43,493 nucleotides of DNA from Sphingobacteriales bacterium. GTDB lineage: Bacteria > Bacteroidota > Bacteroidia > Sphingobacteriales > Sphingobacteriaceae. Under the pieces are notes generated by a model, which did no database searches, was not told the DNA's origin, and saw only the letters and a list, made by a program, of their open reading frames with translations. Made by a program: the position numbers and the translations under genes. Positions 33,901-41,807 of this stretch are shown in pieces (the first letter of the stretch is position 1; the number at the start of each line of letters is the position of its first letter). The stretch lies in the NCBI GenBank assembly GCA_004294495.1, contig REAS01000056.1:1-43493 (forward strand). The letters run 5' to 3'.

Positions 33901-34311
33901 CCACTGCGTCCATTTATAATAATCGGCATTGCTGGTGCGTACCTCGCGGCTCCAATCAAACGAAAAACCCAAATTATCAAGTTGTTGGCGGTATCGGGCA
34001 ATATTTGCTTCGGTGGTTATGGCTGGGTGCTGACCAGTTTGTATGGCATATTGCTCGGCTGGTAAGCCAAAAGAATCGTAACCCATTGGGTGCAACACAT
34101 TAAAGCCTTTAATACGCTTGTATCTTGCAAAAATATCGGAAGCAATATAACCTAGCGGATGCCCAACGTGTAAACCCGCACCCGATGGGTAAGGAAACAT
34201 ATCTAACACATAATATTTAGGTTTGGTGGTATCGGTAGCTACTTTAAAGGTTTGGTTTGTAGCCCAATATTGTTGCCACTTTTGCTCTATGCTTTTAAAT
34301 TGATAATCCAT
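30931..34311 (-). CDS. leuS: Leucyl-tRNA synthetase with two in-frame repeat insertions, one carrying a DUF559 nuclease domain
   Basis: The frame has 1126 codons, whereas Bacteroidota LeuRS is about 920-950. The synthetase is otherwise complete. It has the HIGH-type HVGHPLG (48-54), CP1 editing domain with threonine-rich TTRVDT (487-492) and editing aspartate D584 in PSGDQRD, WYWFRYMD, KMSKS (900-904), and the C-terminal anticodon-binding region. Residues about 291-482 interrupt the first CP1 hairpin, between GKSVGAMVKFP and EISVFTTR. This insert consists of repeat-encoded peptide, a DUF559 domain (333-438), then repeat-encoded peptide again. A second insert of 16 residues (875-890) precedes KYICGHEVEKMSKS. 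Both are in frame without stops. It charges tRNA-Leu with leucine; since the gene is normally essential, the protein presumably still works. Confidence 0.95.
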   Translation of the reverse strand: MDYQFKSIEQKWQQYWATNQTFKVATDTTKPKYYVLDMFPYPSGAGLHVGHPLGYIASDIFARYKRIKGFNVLHPMGYDSFGLPAEQYAIQTGQHPAITTEANIARYRQQLDNLGFSFDWSREVRTSNADYYKWTQWIFMQIFNSWYNLETDKAEPISTLVLKLETVGTREIKAVCDDDVQNLQPSDWSTMNHLEKEAELLKYRLTFLKESTVNWCPVLGTVLANDEIKEGFSERGGHPVEQKKMMQWSMRITAYAERLLQGLNTIDWPEPLKEIQRNWIGKSVGAMVKFPLAPKGGTANANMLGNINVDTPPLGAGGNKPRYLTGGNYSHILLDKAKEMRKTPTNAENILWLRLKSKALEFKFRQQHLIDNYIVDFVCISKGLVVEVDGEIHNSQLEYDAERTKILNQVGFKVIRFTNQEVIDNIDKVLSEIERELNTLNPPQPPEGGSANPPNPQRGDANANVHGEINVDTPPSGAGGIEISVFTTRVDTLYGVTYLAIAPEHELVAQLTTPQQKESIDAYIAQTKKKSELDRMADVKTVSGAFTGSYVTNPINGAQVPVWIADYVLAGYGTGAVMAVPSGDQRDYLFAQHFNLPIIPILDAQQIDTQADPTKEGKYINSGIINGLTYKQATTVIIDELEKLDAGKAKINYRMRDAIFGRQRYWGEPVPVYFKDGLPYLIDESELPLVLPEVDKYLPTQSGEPPLGRAQDWKYKHKYDYELSTMPGWAGSSWYWFRYMDAQNNQAFADKKSIAYWQDVDLYIGGSEHATGHLLYSRFWNKFLKDLGYVTEEEPFKKLINQGMIQGRSSFVYRLVDDKGKPTHTFVSFGLKNNYKTIDTHVDVNIVENDILDIEKFKASRDEYANAKFIFESGKEGDSTLSFGEGRGEEKYICGHEVEKMSKSKFNVVNPDDLVDRYGADTLRMYEMFLGPLEQSKPWNTNGIEGVFKFLRKFWKLFHDDSFTFKVSDQNPAKAELKALHKIIKKVEDDVERFSFNTSVSSFMIAVNELTDLKCDKKEILQDMVIVLSPYAPHICEELWALLGNTNSVSTATYPTFNPQYLVEDNFNYPISINGKTKTNISLPLTMEAADVELYVLQSDLVTKYFDGKTPKKVIVVKGRIVNVVL
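31642..31689 (-). repeat. 48-bp palindromic repeat inserted in frame in leuS before KMSKS
   Basis: The segment contains the perfect palindromic hairpin CCCTCTCCAAAGGAGAGGG apart from its central three bases (31655-31673). It is preceded by CCTCACCCCGG and followed by CACCCTCC-type sequence, the general pattern of CCTCACCC...GGAGAGGG intergenic repeats. It encodes 16 residues of leuS (GDSTLSFGEGRGEE region) that have no counterpart between the ESG and KYICG segments of usual Bacteroidota LeuRS. Its length is a multiple of three. Confidence 0.72.
32872..32957. repeat. Direct repeat copy A of the leuS palindromic element
   Basis: It starts CCCCCCAGCCCCCGAAGGGG and ends CCCCCCTTTGGGGGTTAGGG, with core ATCAACGTTAATTTCACCGT. 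Its sequence matches copy B at most positions. In leuS it encodes residues about 454-480. Confidence 0.88.
32998..33315 (-). other. DUF559 (PD-(D/E)XK, Vsr-like) nuclease domain embedded in LeuRS
   Basis: Residues about 333-438 of LeuRS match the DUF559 family. There is an N-terminal helix KAKEMRKTPTNAENILW, then FKFRQQHLIDNYIVDFVC, LVVEVDGEIH, and GFKVIRFTNQEV at the C-terminus. Putative catalytic residues D376, E387, D389 and H393 are present, so the nuclease may be active. DUF559 proteins usually exist as free 110-130-residue polypeptides and are related to very-short-patch repair endonucleases. Here there is no separate stop, and translation continues into the LeuRS editing domain. An internal ATG (codon 340) exists, but independent expression cannot be judged. 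Confidence 0.85.
33358..33444. repeat. Direct repeat copy B of the leuS palindromic element
   Basis: It starts CCCCCCAGCCCCCAAAGGGG and ends with CCCCCCTTTGGGGGCTAGGG, with core ATCAACGTTAATATTACCGA. It encodes LeuRS residues about 290-318 and lies 486 bp from copy A in the same orientation and reading frame. Confidence 0.88.
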
Positions 34312-34450
34312 TTTAAAGTTTTATTTTGTTGCGAAAATAGGGTAAAAATTATGGAATAGAAAGTGGTGTGAAGGTTTGCGTTAAACTCTGCATTTTCGGT
34401 GAATTTAGATTTCTATGATTACCAAAAAATATACCAATTAATATATAATC

Positions 34451-34483
34451 AAAAAGCAGCGTTATTTTTTAACGCTGCTTTTT
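34451..34483. terminator. Strong terminator of the sugar permease gene
   Basis: AAAAAGCAGCGTTA (34451-34464) and TAACGCTGCTTTTT (34470-34483) form a perfect 14-bp stem with a five-base loop. On the minus strand the stem ends in a T-run. It lies 22 bases after the permease stop, insulating leuS from read-through. Confidence 0.9.
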
Positions 34484-34505
34484 GCAAAATTTAGTAAAAT
34501 AAAAT

Positions 34506-35765
34506 TTAATTGCTTTGAGTTGCTACAATAGCTTTTTCTTTGCCTTGTATCATTGCAAAATATAATACTACTACAAAACAAACTGCAGGTATTAAATATG
34601 CGTGTTGAATGTTAGTAGCATCGGATAGTTTACCCATAACTAAAGGAAAAAGTGCACCGCCTACAATAGCCATTACTAAGTATGAAGATGCTTTTTTGGT
34701 GTTTTGACCTAACCCTTTTATAGCTAACGAAAATATGGTTGGGTACATAATAGACATAAAAAACTCTACACCAATTAACGCATAAATAGAAATCTTTCCT
34801 CCTACAAATACAATAACAACTATTAACAAAATATTAATAATACTGTATAAACTTAATAATAAAGCTGGTTTTACATATTGCATTACAAATGTACCAACGT
34901 AACGGCCAAGCATAAAACCTAGTAATAAAAAGCCTAAATAATTGGTTGCCTCAGCTTCGTTTACACCGGCTGCAAATTCGCAATAGCGGATAAAAAAACT
35001 AGATACACAAACCTGCCCTCCTACATAAAAAAACTGTGCTAAAATACCAATAAGTAAATTTTTATGCTCGAAAAGCTTGAAACTTGTTTTTGCTGTGGTA
35101 CCTACTTCAAGTTCTTTCTTCTCGGCAGGGAAATGTGTGAATGCAAAAACTACTGCAACCAATAACAATACAATACCAATAATTAAGTAAGGCATTTGCA
35201 CACTTTTTGCTTCATTGGTTAATAATTGGTTGGCGGCTTCTGGTGTTAGAGCTGCCAAGGTTGCATCCGAAATTTCTTTACCACTTAAAATTATTTTGCT
35301 TAAAAAAAATGCGGCAAAAAAAGCGCCTAATCCATTAAAAGCTTGTGCAAAGTTTAGGCGCTGAGGTGCGGTTTCGGCTGGACCTAAAATAGTCATATAA
35401 GGGTTTGCGGCAGTTTCTAAAAAAGTCATTCCGCTGGCTACAATAAAAAGCGCTGCTAAAAATAAAGGGAATGTACGTAGTTCGGCTGCTGGGTAAAATA
35501 AAAAAGTGCCCACGGCGGCTATTAATAGGCCAATAATAATTGCTTTTTTATAGCCCATTTTTTCCATTACAACACCTGCTGGTATAGCTATAATAAAATA
35601 CGCAATCCAATAAGCCGAATCAATAAAAGCGGATTGAAAATCGGTTAAACGACAAGCTTTTTTTAGGTGGGGAATTAAAGTAGGAATTAAATTTGAAGTT
35701 AATGCCCATAAAAAAAACAGGCTGGTAACTAAAATTAAGGGTACTAAGGTTTTGTTTTTAGACAT
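34506..35765 (-). CDS. MFS sugar:proton symporter (FucP/GluP family)
   Basis: The 419-residue protein has about 12 transmembrane helices. Signature segments of the fucose/glucose-galactose permease family are present: LETAANPYMTILGP (116-129), containing the substrate-site glutamate E117 expected from E. coli FucP, and RLNFAQAFNGLG (136-147). It should import a hexose or fucose-type sugar across the inner membrane with protons. It is monocistronic, with its own terminator. No sugar catabolic genes adjoin it, so substrate is undecided. An inverted repeat upstream (35797-35819) could be an operator. Confidence 0.93.
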   Translation of the reverse strand: MSKNKTLVPLILVTSLFFLWALTSNLIPTLIPHLKKACRLTDFQSAFIDSAYWIAYFIIAIPAGVVMEKMGYKKAIIIGLLIAAVGTFLFYPAAELRTFPLFLAALFIVASGMTFLETAANPYMTILGPAETAPQRLNFAQAFNGLGAFFAAFFLSKIILSGKEISDATLAALTPEAANQLLTNEAKSVQMPYLIIGIVLLLVAVVFAFTHFPAEKKELEVGTTAKTSFKLFEHKNLLIGILAQFFYVGGQVCVSSFFIRYCEFAAGVNEAEATNYLGFLLLGFMLGRYVGTFVMQYVKPALLLSLYSIINILLIVVIVFVGGKISIYALIGVEFFMSIMYPTIFSLAIKGLGQNTKKASSYLVMAIVGGALFPLVMGKLSDATNIQHAYLIPAVCFVVVLYFAMIQGKEKAIVATQSN

Positions 35766-35796
35766 CTAGGGTTTATTAAGAATTATAATTTAAATT

Positions 35797-35819
35797 TTAC
35801 AAGTTAATTTAGCTTGTAA
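35797..35819. promoter_or_regulatory. Inverted repeat upstream of sugar permease, possible operator
   Basis: TTACAAG and CTTGTAA flank a nine-base AT-rich centre, 32-54 bases before the permease ATG. The position suits an operator or promoter-overlapping site, but arms this short in AT-rich DNA can arise by chance. Confidence 0.3.
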
Positions 35820-36004
35820 TTTTTGGTTTTAATAATTGGTTTTGCTGTTAAACAATTTGGCTAAAGTAATAAAATGCACCAGCTTTTTAAACCTCTTGTT
35901 TATTGTTTTTTAAAAAATTTACTGAAAGTTAAATTATTACGGAAGGTTAGCATACCTAAGGGAAAAATAATTGTAATAAATAGCTTTCTTTTTTAATGAT
36001 ATTA

Positions 36005-36229
36005 ACCCGAGTTCGATTATTAAAATACAGTATAATTCACTGTAAATCAATGTTATTTACGAGTTTGAAGCGTTAACGACGGTAGCGGCATCCTTTTTTT
36101 ACGCCGAATCTCTCCCTTCGGGGGGCGGGGGGATAGACAAATAAAAAAAGATATAGCGTACGGCGTGTTAAAACGCCCAAATCATAATCAAAACTATAAT
36201 AAACAATGTTTTATTGATAGAAATCAGGT
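36005..36229 (-). mobile_element. MITE-like palindromic repeat, copy 3
   Basis: About 225 bp. One end reads ACCCGAGTTCGATTA on the plus strand. The other, read on the minus strand, is the more degenerate ACCTGATTTCTATCA. Reading the minus strand, the interior has GGGCGTTTTAACACGC, CTATATCTTTTTTT, a CCCCCCGCCCCCCGAAGGG hairpin, GATTCGGCGTAAAAAAAGGA, TGCCGCTACCGTCGTTAACG and finally ATCGAACTCGGGTTAATAT. Copy 1 (7480-7710) has the same order of blocks; copy 2 (28904-29012) has the interior only. No transposase is encoded. Confidence 0.72.
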
Positions 36230-36333
36230 TATAAAGTAAACCATTGCGGATTAAAGTAATTGCAGAAATTTATAAATTTTGATTTCATATTCAGTTTTAA
36301 ATACCTTTTTTTACAACACATCAATTTAAAAAT

Positions 36334-37395
36334 CTACCTCCACGCCGCATTCCTTATAGCCACCTGTTGCGCCACTTTTTGTGCCAACTCCATAAAAACG
36401 GGCGATAGTAAATTATCGGATTCTAAAATTACAGGTTGCCCACTATCTCCGGCATCGCTAATGCTTTTTACCAAAGGTATTTCGCCCAAAAAAGGTACAT
36501 TATAAGTGCTTGCCAATGTTCTGCCACCATCTTTACCAAAAATATAATATTTGTTTTCGGGCAGTTCGGCTGGGGTAAAATAAGCCATGTTTTCAATCAC
36601 ACCCAAAATAGGCACATTTATAGCTTCCATTAAAAACATACCCAAACCTTTTTTTGCGTCGGCAAGGGCAACGTTTTGTGGTGTGGTAACCATAACCGCC
36701 CCCGCAATAGGGAAACTTTGGGTAATAGTAATGTGTATATCGCCAGTACCCGGTGGCAAATCTACCACCAAATAATCTAGTTCGCCCCAATCGGCATCGT
36801 TAAACAGTTGTTTTACAGCGGTTGATACCATTGGTCCACGCCATGGCACTGGTTGATTTGGGTCGGTAAAAAACCCCATCGAAAGTAATTTAATACCATA
36901 TTTTTCTATTGGCGATATACGTGTTTTGCCATTAACTTCGCTAGCTTGTGGCTTAGCGCCTTCCAAACCAAACATAATAGGTATTGATGGGCCGTAAATA
37001 TCGGCATCTATTAAACCCACTTTTGCGCCGTTTAAACTTAAACCTAAAGCTAAATTTGCCGCCACGGTTGATTTGCCAACTCCACCTTTTCCCGAAGCTA
37101 CTGCAATAATATTTTTAATATTACTGTTTAATTGCTGCTTTGGGGTAGTTACCCGGCTGGTCATATTTATGGCAACTTCGGCATCGGCACTTACAAAATG
37201 TTTTATGGCGTTACGGCAAGCGTTTTCTAACATTGCCTTCATAGGGCAAGCTGGAGTGGTTAAAACCACCGAAAAACTTATTTTTTTACCATCAATTTTT
37301 AAATCCTCAATCATACCTAAAGTCACCAAATCCTTTTTTAAGTCCGGATCTTCCACGTTTTTTAAGGCTGCTAATACTTGCTCGTTACTAAACAT
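36334..37395 (-). CDS. apbC: Mrp/NBP35-family iron-sulfur cluster carrier ATPase
   Basis: The protein has 353 residues. An N-terminal MIP18/DUF59 domain (1-85) contains LTTPACPMK (45-53). The ParA-like ATPase domain has a deviant Walker A, GKGGVGKS (102-109), and later LVVDLPPGTGDIH. Members bind a 4Fe-4S cluster as dimers and pass it to target apoproteins. The CxxC pair that bridges the cluster in E. coli Mrp is missing here: the segment after ENMAYF reads TPAELPENKYYIFGKDGG. I believe this is the usual form in Bacteroidota; the DUF59 cysteine may substitute. The gene stands alone; its promoter should lie in the 135 bases before the GT51 gene. Confidence 0.93.
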   Translation of the reverse strand: MFSNEQVLAALKNVEDPDLKKDLVTLGMIEDLKIDGKKISFSVVLTTPACPMKAMLENACRNAIKHFVSADAEVAINMTSRVTTPKQQLNSNIKNIIAVASGKGGVGKSTVAANLALGLSLNGAKVGLIDADIYGPSIPIMFGLEGAKPQASEVNGKTRISPIEKYGIKLLSMGFFTDPNQPVPWRGPMVSTAVKQLFNDADWGELDYLVVDLPPGTGDIHITITQSFPIAGAVMVTTPQNVALADAKKGLGMFLMEAINVPILGVIENMAYFTPAELPENKYYIFGKDGGRTLASTYNVPFLGEIPLVKSISDAGDSGQPVILESDNLLSPVFMELAQKVAQQVAIRNAAWR

Positions 37396-37530
37396 CTAAA
37401 TTATTTTAAAATCAAAATTACTAAAACCGTTAATTATTAATAGTATTGTTTAATCTTTGTTTGCTTAAAAATACTTTTTGTGTGATTAAGATGTTATAAA
37501 TTACAATCCCAAAAAAAAATAATTTAAAAA

Positions 37531-39660
37531 ATGCAGCTAAATAAGCGGGTAAAAAAAGGCTTACTAATTACAATAATTACATTAGTAGTTTTGGTTTTAG
37601 GTGCTATTTTGGTTTTATTCATCAAACGCGATGCTTTGCTAAAAACAGCTATAAATAAAGTAGTTACAAAGGCAAAAAACAGTTACCAATTACATGTTAA
37701 TATTGGGCAAGCTGGTTTTACTGGGCTTAGCACAGTAAAGTTTTCGGGGGTTTCTGTTGTTCCGCTAGGGCGGGATACCTTTGCAAATATACATGAGGTA
37801 AGCCTAAGTATTAAGCTTTTACCCCTAATTTGGGGCGATGTTAAAATTGGTAAGTTAAATGTATATGATGCAAAAGTTAGCCTCATAAAAAAAGATAGCA
37901 CAACCAACTACGATTTTTTATTAAAGAAAAAACCTACCGATACGCTAAATAAATCTAAACTTAACCTTGCCGACTTAGGCTATAAATTGCTGCACAAAAC
38001 ATTGGATAAAATACCCGATGATATGGATATCAAAAATTTTACCGTTAATTTTGATAGTGATACTACCCACATAAACTTTTTATTACCTACGGCAACAATT
38101 AACAATGGCCAACTAAAATCAACTCTAATTTTAAATAAAACAGAGGCTATTTGGCATTTAGATGGCGATTTAGACCCTAGCAATCAGCAATTTAATGTTT
38201 TCTGGTATGCCAATAGGCATAAGGTTGAGTTCCCGTACCTAGAGAAAAAGTATGGCTTGAAACTAAATTTTGATACCCTACAATTTGCTATGCAAAGTGC
38301 AAAAAAACACAGTGGTAATTTTGAAGTTGAGGGCTCGTGGGGGGTGAAAAACTTGCTAATAAACCATACCCGTATATCGGCTAAAAACGTAATTGTAAAA
38401 AATGCCAGCATAGCAGTAAAAATGATTGCAGGCGAAAACTTTATAGCTATTGATAGCTCATCAACCGTTTATTTGGGCAAAGCTTGGGCGCACCCTTATT
38501 TTAAATACACCTTGCAGCCCACTAAAATTTACGAACTTAAGCTTAAAGCCGATGAACAAAATGCACAAGAAATTTTTAACGCATTCCCAATTGGTTTATT
38601 CGAATCGTTAGCGGGCATAAAGGTTGCAGGCAAACTTAAATACGATTTAAACCTGTATTTAGATACCAAACACCCTAGCCGAGTAATTTTTAATTCGGAT
38701 TTAGAGGCATCAAATGATTTTAAAATATTAGAATACGGAATAAATAATCTCCAAAAAATAAATAACTCTTTTATTTATACACCATTCGAAAAAGGAAAAC
38801 CTGTACGAGATATTTTAGTTGCACCTGAAAACTTAAACTACACCCCAATAAATCAAATATCTAGCAATATAAAAAATGCTTTGCTTACCTCCGAAGACCC
38901 ATCTTTTTACAGCCATACGGGTTTTGTAGAAGAATCTATACGGCAATCTATTGCTACCAATTACAAAGCAAAATCGTTTAAACGTGGTGGCAGTACCATA
39001 TCAATGCAATTGGTAAAAAATATTTATTTAAGCAGGCAAAAAACAATAGCTCGTAAAGTTGAAGAAATTTTGATTGTGTGGTTAATAGAAAATCAACACC
39101 TAAGTACAAAAAACAGAATGTACGAAGTATATTTAAATATTATAGAATGGGGACGCAATGTTTACGGTATTGGCGAAGCTAGCCAATATTATTTTGGTAA
39201 ATCGCCTGCCGATTTATCGCTTGGCGAAGCTATTTATTTGGTTAGTATTGTGCCCAAACCTAAATCTGGCTTGTATGCTTGGCAACCAAATGGCACTTTA
39301 AAACCACATTTACATGGCTACTTTAACATAATTGGGCGCTTAATGGCTCAAAAAGGCTATATAGCCCGAGATACAAATGGCTACGGATTTTACGGGGTGC
39401 GTATTAAAGAAAGTTTGCGTCAACAAATTGCCCCTCAAGATTATTTAATACCCGATAGTTTAACCGATGAAGGCGATGGATTTTTGGGTTTTAATATATT
39501 TAAATCGCAACCTAAAGATACAGTGGAAAAAAAATCAACTTTTATTAATCGCTTATTAGGTATAGCTCCAAAAGTAGATTCTACAGGGAAAACACCAAAA
39601 CAACTTAGGCAAGAACGACGAGAAGAAAGGCGTAAAGCAAGAGAAAAAGCGAGTAATTAA
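37531..39660 (+). CDS. AsmA-like/GT51 monofunctional peptidoglycan transglycosylase
   Basis: The 709 residues start with a membrane anchor (about 9-31). An AsmA-like beta-rich periplasmic region follows (about 40-400). The GT51 domain (about 428-615) has catalytic E455 in SEDPSFYSHTG, RGGSTISMQLVKN (485-497), RKVEEILIVWLIE (508-520) and YLNIIEWG (534-541). No transpeptidase domain follows, only a charged tail rich in Arg, Glu and Lys (685-709). It should polymerise lipid II into glycan strands at the outer face of the inner membrane. The AsmA-like N-terminal half distinguishes it from E. coli MtgA and suggests a lipid- or envelope-related partner. Confidence 0.9.
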   Translation: MQLNKRVKKGLLITIITLVVLVLGAILVLFIKRDALLKTAINKVVTKAKNSYQLHVNIGQAGFTGLSTVKFSGVSVVPLGRDTFANIHEVSLSIKLLPLIWGDVKIGKLNVYDAKVSLIKKDSTTNYDFLLKKKPTDTLNKSKLNLADLGYKLLHKTLDKIPDDMDIKNFTVNFDSDTTHINFLLPTATINNGQLKSTLILNKTEAIWHLDGDLDPSNQQFNVFWYANRHKVEFPYLEKKYGLKLNFDTLQFAMQSAKKHSGNFEVEGSWGVKNLLINHTRISAKNVIVKNASIAVKMIAGENFIAIDSSSTVYLGKAWAHPYFKYTLQPTKIYELKLKADEQNAQEIFNAFPIGLFESLAGIKVAGKLKYDLNLYLDTKHPSRVIFNSDLEASNDFKILEYGINNLQKINNSFIYTPFEKGKPVRDILVAPENLNYTPINQISSNIKNALLTSEDPSFYSHTGFVEESIRQSIATNYKAKSFKRGGSTISMQLVKNIYLSRQKTIARKVEEILIVWLIENQHLSTKNRMYEVYLNIIEWGRNVYGIGEASQYYFGKSPADLSLGEAIYLVSIVPKPKSGLYAWQPNGTLKPHLHGYFNIIGRLMAQKGYIARDTNGYGFYGVRIKESLRQQIAPQDYLIPDSLTDEGDGFLGFNIFKSQPKDTVEKKSTFINRLLGIAPKVDSTGKTPKQLRQERREERRKAREKASN

Positions 39661-39728
39661 AGTTTATACTCAATTTTTTTGTCCAAAATCCAAATCAATA
39701 AATAATCTTAATTTAAAACATAATTGTA

Positions 39729-40871
39729 ATGGCAGGCATATACATTCACATACCATTTTGTAAAAAAGCTTGCCATTACTGCGATTTTCATTTTAGTACC
39801 TCTCTAAAATATAAAACCGAAATGTTGGGTGCCATTATCCAAGAAATTGAACTTCAAAAAAACTATTTACCCAACCAAACTATACAAACCATTTATTTTG
39901 GTGGTGGCACCCCATCTATTTTATCGGGTAGCGATTTAAGTAGGATAATTGATACCATATACCAAAACTTTACCGTTGCCACCAACCCCGAAATTACTTT
40001 AGAAGCCAACCCCGACGACCTTAACAACCAAAAAATTAAAGAAATTAGGCAAACCCAAATTAACAGGTTTAGCATTGGGGTACAATCGTTTTTTGATGAT
40101 GATTTAATTTGGATGAACCGGGCTCACATTGCCGCAGAAAGCGAAAGTGCCATTAAACGAGCTCAAGATAATGGTTTTGATAACCTTAACATTGATTTAA
40201 TTTACGGCTTCCCCTTATTAAACCATCAAAAATGGAATGCCAATTTGCAGAAAGCAATTGAATTTAAGGTTAGCCACATATCATCTTACGCTTTAACTGT
40301 TGAGCCTAAAACCGCTTTAGCCGCATTTATAAAAAACAAACAGCAAGCACCTATTAACGAAGAAAAAAGTGCCGCCCAATTTTTAATTTTAATGGATACC
40401 TTGTGTGAAGCTGGCTACCAACATTACGAAATATCTAATTTTTGCCTTCTGGCGATGCAAAGCCAACACAATACCAATTACTGGCAAGGTGTGCATTATT
40501 TAGGTATTGGGCCATCGGCGCATTCGTATAACGGCAATAATAGACAATGGAATGTAGCTGATAACATGCGTTATTTATCGGCCTTAGCCAAAAAAGAAAT
40601 TCCCGCCACAGGCGAATTGTTAACCATACCTAACAAAATAAACGAGTATTTAATGACTGGCCTTAGAACCATTTGGGGCATTGATTTAAATAAAATTGCT
40701 TCTGAATACGGTACCTCAGTTAGCCAAAAACTCGAAGAGCAAGCTTTAGCATTAACAAATAAAGGTTTAGTGGTTAATATAAACGGGATTATAACCCTTA
40801 CCAATAATGGTAAATTATACGCTGATGGAATTGCTGCCGATTTATTTATTGATGAAAACTTCGTATTTTAA
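39729..40871 (+). CDS. hemW: HemW-like radical SAM heme chaperone (oxygen-independent coproporphyrinogen oxidase family)
   Basis: The 380-residue protein has the radical-SAM cluster motif FCKKACHYCDF with C11, C15 and C18. GGGTPS follows shortly after, and LEANPDDLN, INRFSIGVQSF, DLIYGFP, and QHNTNYW near 271 leading into YLGIGPSAHSY. True HemN oxidases are longer and have a CxxxCxxCxC motif; the missing fourth cysteine here favours HemW, which binds heme and delivers it to respiratory enzymes. The ATG is 68 bases after the GT51 gene, so co-transcription is possible. Confidence 0.93.
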   Translation: MAGIYIHIPFCKKACHYCDFHFSTSLKYKTEMLGAIIQEIELQKNYLPNQTIQTIYFGGGTPSILSGSDLSRIIDTIYQNFTVATNPEITLEANPDDLNNQKIKEIRQTQINRFSIGVQSFFDDDLIWMNRAHIAAESESAIKRAQDNGFDNLNIDLIYGFPLLNHQKWNANLQKAIEFKVSHISSYALTVEPKTALAAFIKNKQQAPINEEKSAAQFLILMDTLCEAGYQHYEISNFCLLAMQSQHNTNYWQGVHYLGIGPSAHSYNGNNRQWNVADNMRYLSALAKKEIPATGELLTIPNKINEYLMTGLRTIWGIDLNKIASEYGTSVSQKLEEQALALTNKGLVVNINGIITLTNNGKLYADGIAADLFIDENFVF

Positions 40872-40924
40872 GTTTATGTTTTTGAATATTAATTACTTAT
40901 ACTTTTTTTAACATTTGCGAAAAC

Positions 40925-40943
40925 CGAGTTTAAGCCAAACTCG
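40925..40943 (+). promoter_or_regulatory. Hairpin in leader of the fasciclin gene
   Basis: CGAGTTT and AAACTCG form a 7-bp perfect stem with a five-base loop, 33 bases before the fasciclin ATG. No T-run follows, so it is not a standard terminator; it may be an operator or leader structure. Confidence 0.3.
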
Positions 40944-40976
40944 TAGTTGATTACAAAATCCATTAAAATATAAGTT

Positions 40977-41528
40977 ATGAAAAAAATCTTTTTAGCAGCC
41001 CTTGCTTTAGTAGCTATTGCAACTGCACCTAATGTTTATGCCCAAAAAAACCCTATGGTTGGCGGTGCAGCTATGTACAACACTAAAGATATTATTGACA
41101 ATGCCGTAAACTCTAAAGACCATACCACCTTGGTTGCAGCAGTAAAAGCAGCAGGTTTAGTAGAAACTTTAAAAAGTGATGGACCATTTACGGTTTTTGC
41201 ACCTACCAATGCAGCTTTCGAGAAATTACCCTCCGGCACTGTAGATACTTTATTGAAACCAGAAAATAAAGCCACTTTAACCAAAATTTTAACTTACCAT
41301 GTATTGGCTGGCAAATTTAGCGCAGCAAGTATTATGAAAGCCATTAAAAAAGGCATGGGTAAAGCAATATTTACAACCGTTAGCGGTGGTAATTTAACTG
41401 CAAGTGTGGAGATGGGCAAAGTAAAACTAACCGACGAAAACGGCGGTACTGCCTTTGTAACCATTGCCGATGTTAACCAAAGAAATGGAGTTATACACGT
41501 TATAGATAATGTAGTTACCCCAAAATAA
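40977..41528 (+). CDS. Secreted fasciclin (FAS1) domain protein
   Basis: The 183-residue protein has a signal peptide (KKIFLAALALVAIATAPNVYA, then Q) and one FAS1 domain (about 35-183). The H1 motif is DGPFTVFAPTNAAF, the YH motif TYHVLAGKF, and the H2 motif NGVIHVIDNVVTP. FAS1 domains mediate adhesion or binding to matrix components; single-domain secreted forms are common in Bacteroidota and their ligands are mostly unknown. It is monocistronic, with a short hairpin in its leader and a terminator after it. Confidence 0.93.
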   Translation: MKKIFLAALALVAIATAPNVYAQKNPMVGGAAMYNTKDIIDNAVNSKDHTTLVAAVKAAGLVETLKSDGPFTVFAPTNAAFEKLPSGTVDTLLKPENKATLTKILTYHVLAGKFSAASIMKAIKKGMGKAIFTTVSGGNLTASVEMGKVKLTDENGGTAFVTIADVNQRNGVIHVIDNVVTPK

Positions 41529-41556
41529 ATTATTTAAATTTTTTAATTTAGGTAAA

Positions 41557-41584
41557 AGCAACTCTAATTGGGGTTGTTTTTTTG
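41557..41584 (+). terminator. Terminator of the fasciclin gene
   Basis: CAACTC pairs with GGGTTG (one G-T wobble) around TAATTG, followed by a run of seven T. It begins about 30 bases after the stop. The stem is short but the T-run is clear. Confidence 0.65.
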
Positions 41585-41807
41585 TTGCAACACTATACTT
41601 TGAGGACTTTTTGTAAAAAATAAACAAAATAAATGCTGGTTTTTAACATATTTTCGCAAAACAACTAGTTAATTACTAAAATTATTGAAAACAGGGTTTT
41701 TTTAAGCAATTTAAACATATACAGTGTATAATTTTTGCAAAAAACCTACTTAAACTCATGTAAAAATCAAACATTTTCATTTTTTTTTAATTTTTTTTAA
41801 AAAATTG

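Larger units (their letters stand above)
35766..36333. other. Gene-free interval between permease and Mrp genes
   Basis: These 568 bases hold the permease promoter region with an inverted repeat (35797-35819) and MITE-like copy 3 (36005-36229). AT-rich sequence downstream of the Mrp gene makes up the rest. No coding frame with a plausible start and composition was found. Confidence 0.6.
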
